Assembly: GCF_000972845.2 (NCBI RefSeq)
Contig: NC_040033.1
Coordinates: 6,222,726-6,286,725, forward strand
DNA: 64,000 nucleotides
Origin: Larimichthys crocea
Lineage: Eukaryota > Chordata > Actinopteri > Sciaenidae
Direction of reading: 5' to 3'
In this document: in pieces, positions 10,223-22,470 of the stretch
Position numbering within the stretch: the stretch's first letter is position 1
Layout of the letters: every line of letters begins with the position of its first letter
The notes under the pieces: generated by a model
The model's input: the letters and a program-made list of their open reading frames with translations, nothing else
Databases searched by the model: none
What the model was told of the DNA's origin: nothing
Position numbers and translations under genes: made by a program

Positions 10223-12848
10223 CGGAAAACATGTTATTTCTTCATCAAACACTACACCAATGTCAACGCGAAGTTCACAAGTTCAGGCTCACGCGAGATG
10301 AAGCGCTGAACTGTTCATCAGGCTTCGTCATGTTAGAGGCAGATGTGCCCTTCACGGCTTATATTCATATTGTTGCATCGTCTGGCTGTAATTGGAAGAA
10401 GAATAAAGCGTCATTGGCATTCTGCTCAGTCCACTGTGGTGAATTTGATGAGCATGTCACATTAAAAATGCATGTTCCTCATACGTTCTTTGGCCTTTGT
10501 CTTTAGCCATGGGAAACAGCGGACACTTATGACAAATAAGGACAGAGCTGATGCTGCCTGAGGTGGATCTCTTTATTCGACAGGAAACATCACGACTTCT
10601 CCCACTGTCTGCCTCCTCCCCTGTGAAACCATGCATTTGTCAACCGCCTGGGCTGATGGAGGGGAAAAGAAATTGGGTCACAATAGAAAAGTTGCATAGA
10701 CTTCTAAATATTATTCTAAGAAGAAATACAAGCAAAAAACAAACATCTTCTCACCTGATAGATGATGATGTGTGTAAGGACTTACATAAATCCTGATCGC
10801 TTTCTCGGAGAAACGCTCTAACGCTTCATACATCACTGTTTATCTGTTTTTTTTCTAGTAGTTTGTACAAATCTTTGAACCGACAGCTCACAGCCAACTG
10901 ATGGCTGACAGCCAACCGTGGACCAGCTGCTGGCCGATCTCTTGTGAGATAGATCCTCCAGGAGTCTGCCACAAACGGGCACTAACGCTGCTCTCCTGGG
11001 CAGCAAGGGAAATCATCTGGAACCAGACAGCAATATCTTTGTTCACATAAATATCAGGCTTCTGCCTGTAAAACGTATGCCGATAGTGGGAAGTAATTAA
11101 GAGCGTTTGATCAAGTATTGGCATGTGGGTGCTCAGTGCTTTACGCTTATATTTTGTTTGCCAGCTGTAGCAGCTTTTAACTGTACAGGTTAAATATAAA
11201 GCACTGATTCATGATAAAGTTACCCGAGAGTTCTTAAAAGTGTTAAAGGTAATGCCACAATAACCAGCAATGGCATTAAAATACCACTTTAGCGCCACTT
11301 ACATACTTGTTTATGGTTCAGTCAAAGTCAGAACTGTCACCTTAAACATTACCTCATCAGCTTAAGCACCTTTAAATCAAGTTATAAGATGTTTGAAGCT
11401 CATCTGTACAAAGGATGAACAGCTGTGTTCAGAAATATCTGCTTCACAGGTACAGACTTGTGTACATAAAGTGAAAAGTTAATTACAAAGGTTCCTTTCA
11501 GACAAAACTGATGATACAATCTGCTATGAAACTGGTATTTTAGTTAATTTGCAGCTCTGATTTGTGTTTTTTCCCCATAACAACGGCAGCTAAAGATCAA
11601 GAGCATTGAAGTATTGAGTCCAACATTTTCTCAGACATAAAGTTGAAAGGATTAAAACTAGTAGCCGTTACGTAACCCTGTCTATTCGTGTACTTCCATA
11701 CTTACTTTGAGCACATTATGGCAGAAATTCAGTGTACTGTCAGCACCCAGACGGTGCACTAATAACAGTCAAGAAGTCAAGTGGGACGCTGGAAACTTCT
11801 CGACCTCAGTGGTCACCATTTTGGCTCCATAACGGAAGGAAAGGGACCACCAGCATCCTGAAAACGGCGACCAAGAAAGCTGATGGAGCTGAAGCAGTTA
11901 TGTGATATAGAGAAGAGGTGAAGAAGAAGAAGAAGAAGCAGTCAGATGTTGTGATCGTTGTGCAGCAGCTGGACTTAAATTGAGACAATGCTACCCTGTT
12001 TGAAAGCCAGGAAGTACACAGTGTACTACATAGAAGTGCACTAAAGAGGTATCTGAACTGACGGATGACGGTGTTTTTATGTCCTGTAATATTGAGAATA
12101 TCAATGAAAGAAATTTTAAATGTGAATTTAGAGCGGAGAAAGAAATCATTACTGCAACTCTCAGCTCCTTCCATTCTGCAACAAGAAGGTAACCATAGGA
12201 ACAACACGAATGCCATACTCTACCATTTAATGCTGCACTTTAAACCATAATCATTGGTTTAAGCGATTAAATAACACTTAATATAGGATACAAAACATAG
12301 TGTTTTGCCCTTGAAAAGTGGTGGATGTGTAATAATAGACTGCATGATGTAGTGTAAAAATGTTAATGTAAAAGACAATAGGCAATGACATTTTACATCT
12401 GAAGAGTGTGTGGAGTGTTAGTGGGAGGCCAGTGTACATGTATAACCCTAACCCCAACACATGAGGAGCACGCCAGGAAAAGCAACAGTGAAACAATCTG
12501 ATTGTGGACCGTATAACAAGTTGGAAGTTTTCCAAAGAACTAAACCTAAACTGTCCATATAGAGAGAAGAGATGATTACCAGGCCTGTTCACGCATTCAT
12601 GGTATTTATACATTTTCCCCTGACATCATGCTCAGGCTGGGAAGCTCAAATGGTATTGTTGTTTTCCAGTTTGCAAGTTGGATAGATGCAATAAATCTGA
12701 CGAATTGTTATCAGCTAATCGCCTCCAGATTGATGAGCAACTGAAAAACAATCCACATGGACATTGGGCCATATTTCAAGGTAAAACAAGTCTTGTATTG
12801 GCAATAAACCACTTCCTACCCATAGACTGTATAAAACTTGGACGTCGT
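10223..12848. repeat. duplicated segment A (left copy of A/B pair)
   Basis: This 2.6-kb stretch returns almost entirely at 13,151-15,766 in the same orientation. For example, caacgcgaagttcacaagtt occurs at both 10,263 and 13,192, and accgtggaccag/accgtggaccat marks 10,915 and 13,828. Differences are mainly single-base indels and a few substitutions, plus a large indel at 11,903-11,918. No gene is recognised within it. It runs directly into repeat E. Confidence 0.93.
11920..11938. repeat. (GAA)n microsatellite, allele-like length difference
   Basis: Six GAA units. The homologous site in copy B (14,862-14,873) has four. Immediately to the left, copy A has ~16 bp where copy B has ~87 bp of unrelated sequence (14,774-14,860), the largest difference between the two copies. 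Confidence 0.8.
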
Positions 12849-13150
12849 ATCCGTGAGCCGCTCTGGCCATGTTGACAGTCCTGCCTTTGCAGCCTGGTTG
12901 CTCAAACAAGCCACGTGCAAGTGCTCTTAATTCTGCATAACTTAAAGTCTTAATGTAATTTGAACAAGTGAGTTGACCCTCAGTCACAAACTGGGAAATT
13001 AGCTATAGAGACCAAAACTGTTTTTTGTACCAGGCGGTAAACATGTTTATTTCTGCTGTGAAGTTGGACATTTGAACATGGGGACTTATGGAGACTGTCT
13101 TGTTCTGTAGCCAGCCTCAAGTGGACGTTTGAGGGCCTGGCACATCCACG
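12816..13150 (+). mobile_element. dispersed repeat family 1 ('E'), copy 1
   Basis: Begins at cccatagactgtataaaac and includes cgtatccgtgagccgctctg, ttagctatagagaccaaaac, taaacatgtttatttctgct, atggggacttatggag and cctcaagtggacgtttgagg. The same ordered motifs recur at 21,482-21,850 and 45,085-45,520 (+) and, reversed, at 35,655-35,850, 42,470-42,905 and 57,090-57,420. That makes it an interspersed non-autonomous element with no coding capacity. Its class is not established. It ends abruptly at 13,150, where copy B begins mid-sequence. Confidence 0.8.
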
Positions 13151-15766
13151 CGAAAACATGTTATTTTTCATTCAAAACACTACACCGATGTCAACGCGAA
13201 GTTCACAAGTTCAGGGCTCACGCGAGATGAAGCGCTGAACTGTTCATCAGGCCTCGTCATGTTAGAGGCAGATGTGCCTTCACGGTATTTCATATTGTTG
13301 CATCGTCTGGCTGTAATGGAAGAAGAATAAAAGCGTCATTTGGCATTCTGCTCAGTCCACTGTGGTGAATTTGATGAGCATGTCACATTAAAAATGCAGT
13401 TTCTCATACGTTCGTTGCCTTTGTCTTTAGCCATGGGAAACAGCGGACACTTATGACAAATAAGGACAGCGTGATGCTGCCTGAGGTGGATCTCTTTATT
13501 CGACAGGAACCTCACGACTCTCTCCATTTTGCCTCCTCCCCTGGCAACCATGCATTTGTCAACGCCTGTGCTGATGGAGGGGAAAAGAAATTGGGCACAA
13601 TAGAAAAGTGCATAGATTCTAAATATTATTCTGAGAAGAATAACAAGCAAAAAACAAACATTTCTCACCTGATAGATGATATGTGTGTCAAGGACTTACA
13701 TAAATCCTGATCGCTTTTCTCGGAGAAACGCTAACGCTTCATACATCACTGTTTATCTGTTTTTTTTTTCTAGTAGTTTGTACAAATTTGAACCGACAGC
13801 TACACGCCAACTGATGGCTGACAGCCAACCGTGGACCATGTTGGCCGATCTCTTGTGAATAATCCTCCAGGGTCTGCCACAAACGGGCACTAACGCTGAC
13901 TCCTCCTGGGCAGCAAGGGAAATCATCTGGAACCAGACAGCAAATCTTTGTTCACCATAATATCAGGCTTTCGCCTGTAAAACGTATGCCGATAGTGGGA
14001 AGTAATAAGAGCGTTTGATCAAGTATTGGCATGTGGGTTGCTCAGTGCTTTATGCTTATATTTTGTTGCCAGCTGTAGCAGCTTTTAACTGTACAGGTTA
14101 ATATAAAGCACTGATCATGATAAAGTTACCCGGAGTTCTTAAAAGTGTTTAAAAGTAATGCCACAATAACCAGCAATGGTATTAAAAATCCACTTTAGTA
14201 CCGCTTACATACTTGTTTATGGTTCGTCAAAGTCAGCATTGTCACTTAACGATTACCTTATATTAAATCAAGTTATAGATGTTTGAGCTCATCTGTACAA
14301 AGGATGTGTTCAGAAAATATCGCTTCACAGGTACAGACTTGTGTACATAAAGTAAAAAGTTAATTACAAAGGTTCCTTTCAGACAAAACTTGATAATACA
14401 ATCTGCTATGAAACTGGTATTTTCGTTCATTTGCAGCTCTGATTTGTGTTTTTTTCCCCATAAAATGGCAGCTAAGATCAAGAGCATTGAAGTATTGAGT
14501 TCCAACATTTCTCAGACATAAAGTTGAAGATAAAACTAGTAGCCGTTACCTAACCCTGTCTATTGTGTACTTCATACTTACTTTGAGTACATTATGGCAG
14601 AAATTCAGTGTACTGTCAGAACCCAGCGGTGCACTGATAACAGTCAGAGTCAAGTGGGACGCTGGAAACTTCTCGACCTCATTGGTCACCATTTTGGCTC
14701 CATAACGGAGGAAAGGGACCACCCGCATCCTAAAAACGGCGACCAAGGAAGCTGATGGAGCTGAAGCAGTTATGATGAATACCATAATATACACATAGAA
14801 GTCGTACGTATGTTTTATATTTATATTTTGGCGCTTATGCTCCACACGGTTGCAATTCGGTGAAGAAGAAGAAGCAGTCAGATGTTGTGATCGTTGTGCA
14901 GCAGCTGGACTTAAATTGAGACAATGCTACCCTGTTTGAAAGCCAGGAAGTACACAGTGTACACCTGAAGTGCACTTAAGAGTATCTGAACTGACGGATG
15001 ACGGTATTTTTATGTCCTGTAATTTTGGGAATATCAATGAAAGAAATTTTAAATGTGAATTTGAGCGGAGAAAGAAATCATTACTGCAACTTCACGCTCC
15101 TTCCATTCTGCAACAAGAAGGTAACCATAGGAACAAACAGAATGCCATACCTTACCATTTAATGCTGCACTTTAAAACCATATCATTGGTTTAAGCGATA
15201 AATAACACTTAATATAGGTACAAAAACATAGTGTTTTGCCCTGGAAAGTGTGGATGTGTAATAATAGACTGATGATGTAGTGTAAAATGTTAATGTAAAA
15301 GACATAGGCATGACATTTTACATCTGAAGAGTGTGTGGGTGTTTGTGGGAGGCCAGTGTACATGTATAACCCCACACTGAGCGAGCACCAGGAAAAGCAA
15401 CAGTGAAACAATCTGATTGTGGACGGTATAAACAAGTTGGACGTTTTCCAAAGAACTAAACCTAAACTGTCCATTAGAGAGAAGAGATGATGGTTCAGGC
15501 TGTTCACGTTCACGGTGTTATACATTTTCCCCTGACATCATGCTCAGGCTGGGAAGCTCAATGTTGTATTGTTGTTTTCCGTTTGCAAGTTGGATAGATG
15601 CAATAAATTGAACATTGTTATCAGCTAATCGCCTCCAGATTGATGAGCAACTGAAAAACATCCACATGGACATTGTGGCCATATTTCAAGGTAAAACAAG
15701 TCAACAGCTTGTATTAGCAATAAACCACTTTCTACCCATAGACTGTATAAACTTGGCGTCGTATCT
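13151..15766. repeat. duplicated segment B (second copy of A), ends at an assembly gap
   Basis: Collinear copy of 10,223-12,848. It starts mid-sequence right after repeat E and stops at the N run, inside the head of repeat E (gactgtataaacttggcgtc). Relative to A it has many dropped or added single bases, often in or next to homopolymers, suggesting a noisily called long-read sequence. It also has an ~87-bp replacement at 14,774-14,860 that looks like true allelic variation. No gene recognised. Confidence 0.93.
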
Positions 15767-15776
15767 NNNNNNNNNN
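15767..15776. other. assembly gap (10 Ns)
   Basis: Ten unknown bases. The left flank is the beginning of repeat E and the right flank (acgtcagcttcatgtcacag) is what follows E at 21,789. So the gap stands in for roughly 300 bp of repeat E missing from this copy; the ten Ns are a placeholder and not a measured length. Confidence 0.97.
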
Positions 15777-17922
15777 ACGTCAGCTTCATGTCACAGCCAC
15801 AGAGTTGGTTTTGGGTTTGAATGTGTTGAAAGACCCACAGGAAGCTGTAGCCTAAGCACTCAACTTGACTAAAATCAAAGCCACTTCCACTAGCCACAGT
15901 CGAAAGAAAGTCATGCTATTGTTTTTCTATTTTATGTCGCAAAGTTTCATCTTCTGAGAGTGAGAACTGACGGCTTTTCTCAGAGGATTAACCGCGGGAA
16001 CGAGCAGACTCCTCTCTGTTCTCGGGGGGAAATATAGTTTGAGTTGAACGTGGAATCCATCATGCTGATGAAATGCATAATTAATTCTCATCATTCCTGT
16101 ACTCCTTCTTAGACTTGACCGGAAAGATGAAAATTACACAGTGGGCCCATGTCTGCCGGCTGGGTGATAATCTTGTAGTTTTCTCACCACACTGCCAAAG
16201 AAATGCGATGATAAATCGGCCAAGGTTACAAAAGTATTTACACAAATAAGTTGAAAAAATCGATCCAGTGCACCACGCTGTCATACCTTAGGGATGTGGT
16301 TCCCTTGGAAGAATGCCACAATCCCCCTGGCCTGGGTTCATTTGAGACGCAGATGTGTTGATTGATCAATGAGAACCACTGCTGAGCCATCCAATCTAAC
16401 CGGAGTGGAATAGGAAAAAGGGAACATTAACATGTATAGCTGCCGTGGTCCCGACAATGTCCTCTACCTTGAGTTGGGGAAACGCAGCACCTCTGGGGAC
16501 ATGAACAAAAGTGGTAAGTCTAAGACCCGCGACGGGAACGCGTTATATAAGGACAACACGGGACGATGTCAACATCTCAGCTGCTGTGATCTCATCTCTG
16601 TCACAGCAGACGTCCTTATCTCTGAAGCTTACCAAAATATATCTATGAGGCTGCTGCTACTCCTGCACAGCTTTTTTTTTGCACACCATTAGAGAGTTAA
16701 TAATCTCTGATATTGTATAAACTTAAATGTCACCTTCAAAAGCCCTACAGGTAATCTCACTGTAAGCCCTAATGAGAGCATAAAAATTTGCTGGCACCTT
16801 TTTGGCACCTCAGTGCTGCAGTATTAAGACAAACTGGTGATTAACGAGTGATTTGCTGGTAGACAGATGTTCCATATTGCACCATCATTTCGAACAGTTC
16901 GTCAAGGGTTTTCTATAAGAGCGCATTGACTCCCAGATACATTGCAGTAAAAGAGCTAACATGTGTAGAGGATCGACAAATCTCGAGCAATCACGGCCCA
17001 GCGTGACCCACAGTATGTAGAAAAACACACAGTACTTCACAGCATGCAAACTCCCCGTGCCTGATGCGCCTCTTCATTTCTCTTCACTTTGTGTAAGAAG
17101 ACCGAGTTGTAATGATACTGCAGCTACTGTGCAGAGCTTTCCATTTGTCCATACGAGGAGAAAAAACAAAACATTCTCTTGGACATATTTGTGGAAACTG
17201 CCTCTGAGCTTCAGCCATCTGTGTGGGAGTTTTCCATGGCGCAATTGACTGACATCTGAGACCCGGCGGTTGCTAGGAGAACAACATCAACTTCCGTCGG
17301 GTCCAACCAATGTAGACATTTTTTTTTTTTTTCGACTAGGTACACATACTGTTGGTTTAGTAGCAACATCTGCCTTTACAGAAATGTTACTTTACGCTGA
17401 CGTTATGTCATCATCTGCTGGTATAATCAAAATCCTGCCCACTTTATTTTTCCAACAGGGTTATCTAGCATCGATTATAGATCCCTCTTCATGAGTCTAG
17501 TTGTGGGCCCAATGTCATTACTGCATGGTTTGATTTTAACCTTAATTTGGCGAAAATCTGCAAAAATTAAAATGCAAATGATTGTAGTTTTCATACATCT
17601 ATGCAAATATAGCTGTTTGCTGGCATAGAATTAATTTGAGTGGTGCAACCTACACCAGAGAAGTTTTAGATTCAAAGATTGCAACTTTTGAGAAATCACC
17701 ACTGGGCCCTACACAGATGTATTCATGAGAGTCAAACCCTCTCCAAAGTCAGCTGAAACTGCTCAGATGAGTTCATCTACTAAACTATGATTCTCTCATG
17801 TTTGAGCTTGGGTTTATTTCATGTACCCAGCTTCTAAATCTGGAGGTTGACTCGCAGTGTCGCTTGCAAATCGTGACCATCAGGAGTTTCTTTGGTTTTT
17901 GTCTGACCGTTTGAGAGCGAGA

Positions 17923-17972
17923 GAGAGAGAGAGGAGAGAGAGTTGGAGAGAGGGAGAGAGAGAGAGAGAGCA
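17923..17972. repeat. (GA)n microsatellite, length-variable between copies
   Basis: About 50 bp of GA-rich sequence with small interruptions. The homologous site in copy D (~23,951-23,964) has only a few GA units, and its flanking sequence also differs. This is the kind of difference expected between alleles. Confidence 0.8.
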
Positions 17973-20769
17973 GGATGAGAGCGGACATAGACAGTGAGTG
18001 AAGGCAAGGTAAGTTAGTTATCGTAATATAAATGAGTGGAATAAAAAAGTTATTTTAATGCCTTTTCAAATATTACAACAATTATCAGTGCAGATATCTT
18101 CAGCTGAAATCAAAAAACTCATGTCACTATCATGGCAGAGAAACTAAATTCATTTCTTCTCTTTGATAATAAACAGTCTTGGTATACATCAGAACAATTA
18201 AGGATGTATTATGACTTCAATTCAGTGTTCAGAGTGAAAAAGATTTACTAGACCAAACTCAGAAAACCTAGTTCAGAGGAAAGAGCTTAAATTGCTTACT
18301 GCAGCCACGAGCAAGCTCGTATGAGGATATTGGAAGTTAAAGCGCTTGCAAAGGGCATCTTGAACGTGTTGAAAAGTGGCGGGAGAACAGCGTGTCTTGT
18401 TAACTTTTGCCACCCTGATTTTTGCACCTAATCTTGGAGTTGAGTAGGTGACATTCCGGTTGCTTCGCCAACCATCTTCTTGCATTTTACACCGACCCGG
18501 AGACTGCATTTCATTACACGCTGTACATTTAAAAAACAATTAGCACAAATAATGTGTAGATGTGTTGCTAGACCCAGACATTTATGGTCCGGCTGCTCCG
18601 TGATTAATAATAGATGAGTTTTACAAATTACTAAGATTCTGACATTTAGTTGTCTAAGCTGCCAAAAATATCTCTCGGGGTGCAACAAATGTCAGTTTTG
18701 GTGGATTACAGTATGAGCTTAAATATTTGACATTCAGATGCAGCAGACTCTCATAGTAGCCAGTCACAGTAATACTCAGCTCATGGCATTATTCATTCAG
18801 TCCTGCCTCATGCATCGGCACAGTAGCTAATCTTTAACCCCAAGGCACTTCAGCAGTAATGCACCTGTTAAAAAAATCCCCATCCATGTCATTCTGAATT
18901 GTAAAAAGATTAGCTAATATTTTATAATAGTGTGGGGGATTTACTGGACACTTGTGTGTTCTCTCTGGCTCTCTCAGACTGCACTGTCAACAGTTTTTCC
19001 ATCCCAGTTTTTCTTTTTTTAGGAAAATGATGAAGCCCCAAAACTGTTGTTAAAATGAGCTGTCTGTCAGTGTTTTAGCTCCGAACTACCAAGCAATCTC
19101 TATCCAGACATTTATATACATTCTCCAGGTTTTTTTTTTTTTATTTAAAAATGGCTGATGACAGAGAGTGGTGCAGGGAAGTCTTTCAAAAAAAAAAAAG
19201 TGGCCTAATGTCATTTTGCCTCCCTTCTTAGGCGTACATTATTTTTGTTTGTTTCTTTTCAGTTCCAAAAGCAGGGTTGGTTCAGAGTATAGTGTCTACC
19301 TGATTCTGAAGCTATACACAGGAGCACCTCGATTTAGTGCAGACACCTTACCATGCTGTAGCTATAATTATGTTGTTATGTGCATGGTGTTGTAGGACAA
19401 ACCAACTGTTGGATAGTTTTTTTGTATTTTTTGATTTTTTTCCGCTTGAAGTGTGAACCCTTACAACTGAAAAATCCACCAGTACAAAATGTTTTTGTGT
19501 CCATGTAATCTAGCGTCACATTATGTAAGCTGCCAAATTGTCTCATTAGTTAAACACCTTCTGTATCTGTTTCTCTGTTTGAAGTCTCTCCCTCTTCCAC
19601 CACAACCCCGCATTGCCCCTCCGGCAATTTGTTGCTATATTTTTAAGGCTGCACTTGAAAATTAAATCATTTCACAATGAACTGAGATGAACATTGAATC
19701 AATGGGCAGAATGTCAGATTTATGATGCCAGGTGATCTCTTTGAGAGCGGAAAATTGAATCAAAGGCCGTTGTTAAATCTTTACACTCTAATACCTCCAG
19801 ATCAGCTGTTGCTTTCCCTTGTTGACAAATGTGGCGAATTGAAAGTCCCACTACTCTCTTGATCGTTATTTCAGTCGTGCAATCAGACAAATAATCAGGT
19901 CCATGGATTAAAAAATCAGATTGCAAAACATGTTATGTTATATCACAAGAAAACTTATTGAGATTACTACTTAAGGTTCCTAATTTTCTCACATATGATG
20001 AGCAGACTTTTTTTTCTTCGTCTTCCTTTTAACCCTCACAACACGCAAGAAAGAAAATAAGATTGTAAACCTGTTATACCCAACAGAAGATATCTATAGA
20101 TGCTGTTGGAGGCTAAGTCCACTTCCAAAAGGACACCTTGGCACAAGGTATAATAAGTGACCGGAACGAGAGCCAGCCTTGTTAAAGTTTTTTTTTCATT
20201 TTCACCAAACAGATGAATGGTAGATACATGTGAAATGGAGTCTAGAAAAGTGAACAGTGAAATGGCCACAGCATGAGCGTTCCCAAAGGTCTCTACCTCT
20301 TGTGAAATATTGTTTTGGAAAAGTGTACATGCAACACCTCGCACAATTCAACCTGACAAAAATCAGCTTTAATTGAGCATGAAAACAGTAAACTAACAAA
20401 TGTCCACAGGCACGTTAAACCTTAGTAACGGTTAACCTCCATGTTAACTCAACTGAAATCTATAGGCGCACCTAACAACCAAACACAACTAGACCCGATT
20501 ACGACCCAATTCACTCCCAAAAAGGGTCTCATTTCCTTGTTTGATTATGAGATACGATGGAGAAATGATAAACCTCCTGGTTCAAGCCTATCAGCCACTA
20601 TTATGCAAAAGCTCATTTTGGTGTGATAGCTCAAACAAATCGTTCTGCACCGGCTCACCGCCTCCCAGTGATTGCAGTTAACTTGCCACGAGTACGCTTG
20701 ACGACTCGGTCTCTGCATGTCGCTAGACTCTTATATCTCAGTCTGGAGCTGTTGGAGTGGACTCGGTGG

Positions 20770-21235
20770 TTGATGGGCACTTGATGTTCTTATTGTTGGT
20801 CCACCACTGGATCCCAATGAATAATTCACAATTATTGGATGGTTGCCTATAATGATTGGTACAGATTACCACTGTTCCCAGAGGATACTATCCTATTAAT
20901 CTTTGGTATTCCCGGACTTTTCATTTGTGCCACAAGCAGGTAAACATTTTAACTTTAGGTTTAAACTACATTGGATGATTCGCCATTGCATTTTGTACAG
21001 CATTTTCATGGTCCCCAAGAGTGTTGTATCCTTCATGATCTTTGGTGATCTTCACTTAACCAGCAGCAATTTTTCACATTATCAATCTCAACCATTCCAA
21101 CATTTTGGTCAAACAACTCATTGGTTCCCATGGTGTACCTAATCTGCACCATAAGCCTGGCCCCCCCGGCACAGCTGTGTTACTATGCCGGTGCCACTGT
21201 TTTGGTTCACGGGTGAAACCCTGCAGCTTCATACC
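20770..21235 (-). mobile_element. dispersed repeat family 2, copy in segment C
   Basis: Read on the minus strand it contains gtaccaatcattataggc, then a motif close to ccatccaataattgtg and cagtggtggaccaac, with a run of similar short modules to the right. The pattern matches 46,165-46,310 (plus strand: taatagttgttgaaatattt, cagtctggaccaaagtgg). I remember this pattern as very common in perciform genomes, but its class is not established. Confidence 0.6.
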
Positions 21236-21316
21236 AAAAAAAAAAAAACGCGCCTATATTTTCCATAGAACAAGGAAATGAAAATAGTAATCGACCTCAG
21301 AGGTATATAAAGCCTC

Positions 21317-21478
21317 GAGGGATAGCCGGGGTGTATTGGTGGTTCAAGTTTGCCTCACAGCGGACCCGGTCCTTTCTTCAAACCTGACTTTCCGCATTTA
21401 CCTTGATAGCGTGGCAAATGTCCACGTGTATCTAGCCTCTTTCTCAATGCATGCTGGGATAGAATGCTGACTTTCTCC
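21317..21478. mobile_element. degenerate tRNA-like-headed repeat, copy in segment C
   Basis: The head (ccggggtgtattggtggttc ... gtttgcctcacagcgg) resembles the tRNA-like head of a very abundant fish repeat, and the tail (gcatgctgggatag) resembles that element's end; most of the middle is missing. Its partner is at 27,280-27,428. This assignment is from memory and could be a SINE-like or a DNA-transposon-derived unit. It is not a functional tRNA gene, since no cloverleaf can be formed. Confidence 0.45.
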
Positions 21479-21481
21479 ACC

Positions 21482-21850
21482 TATCCGTGAGCCGCTCTGG
21501 CCACTGCCATGTTGACAGTCCTGCCTTTGCTGCCTGGTTGCTCAAACAAGCCACGTGTAAGTGCTCTTTATTCTGCATAACTTAAAGTCTTAATGTAATT
21601 TGAACAAGTGAGTTTACCCTCAGTGCAGTTGTCACAAACGCTGAAATTAGCTATAGAGACCAATTTTGTACCAGGCGGTAAACATGTTTATATCTGCTGT
21701 GAAGTTGGACATTTGAACATGGGGACTTATGGAGACTGTCTTGTTCTGTAGCCAGCCTCAAGTGGACGTTTGAGGGCCTGGCACATCCACGTCAGCTTCA
21801 TGTCACAGCCACAGAGTTGGTTTTGGATTTGATAGTGTTGAAAGACACAC
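21482..21850 (+). mobile_element. dispersed repeat family 1 ('E'), copy E'
   Basis: Near-identical to 12,849-13,150 from tatccgtgagccgctctggc to gcctggcacatccacg, but here it continues smoothly into segment D. At 13,150 the other copy breaks off. E' starts in the middle of the element (its head, found at 12,816-12,848, is missing), which marks a sequence junction at 21,480/21,481. Confidence 0.85.
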
Positions 21851-22074
21851 AGGAAGCTGTAGCCTTAAGCACTCAACTTGACTAAAATCAAAGCCACTTC
21901 CACTAGCCACAGTCGAAAGAAAGTCATGCTATTGTTTTTCTATTTTATGTCAGCAAAGTTTCATCTTCTGAGAGTGAGAACTGACGGCTTTTCTCAGAGG
22001 ATTAACCGAGGGAACGAGCAGACTCCTCTCTGTTCTCGGGGGAAATATAGTTTTGAGTTGAACGTGCGGAATCC

Positions 22075-22470
22075 ATCATGCTGATGAAATGCATAATTAA
22101 TTCTCATCATTCCTGTAATCCTTCTCTAGACTTGACCGGAAAGATGAAAATTACACAGTGGGCCCATGTCTGCCGGCTGGGTGATATCTATTGTAGTTTT
22201 CTCACACACTGCCAAAGAAATGCAGATGATAAATCGGCAAGGTTACAAAGTATTTACACAAATAAGTTGAAAACAATCGATCCAGTGCACCACGCTGTCA
22301 TACCCTTAGGGATGTGGTTCCCTTGGAAGAATGCACAATCCCCCTGGCCTGGGTTCATTTGAGACGCAGATTGTGTCTGATTGATCAATGAGAACCACTG
22401 CTGAGCCATCAATCTAACAGGAGTGGAATAGGAAAAAGGGAACATTAACATGTATAAGCTGCCGTGTCCC
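22075..22470. promoter_or_regulatory. candidate conserved noncoding element (also at 16,065-16,430)
   Basis: Repeat-free stretch beginning atgaaatgcataattaattc, with cagtgggcccatgtctgccg and ttgattgatcaatgag-like sites. It is present in both copies of the duplicated block and is one of the better matched parts between them. An enhancer role is only inferred. Confidence 0.28.

Larger units (their letters stand above)
15777..21480. repeat. duplicated segment C (first copy of C/D pair)
   Basis: This 5.7-kb block is repeated collinearly at 21,789-27,439, starting from acgtcagcttcatgtcacag at both. It ends at gctgactttctccac, immediately followed by the middle of repeat E' with no transition. It differs from D by frequent one-base indels, substitutions and a (GA)n length difference. 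It contains no recognised gene. Dispersed elements inside it (20,770-21,235 and 21,317-21,478) have partners inside D. Confidence 0.93.

Noticed and set aside
21317..21400. tRNA gene
   Set aside because: Only a tRNA-like head of a dispersed repeat. The arms do not pair into a cloverleaf, and a degenerate partner lies at 27,280.
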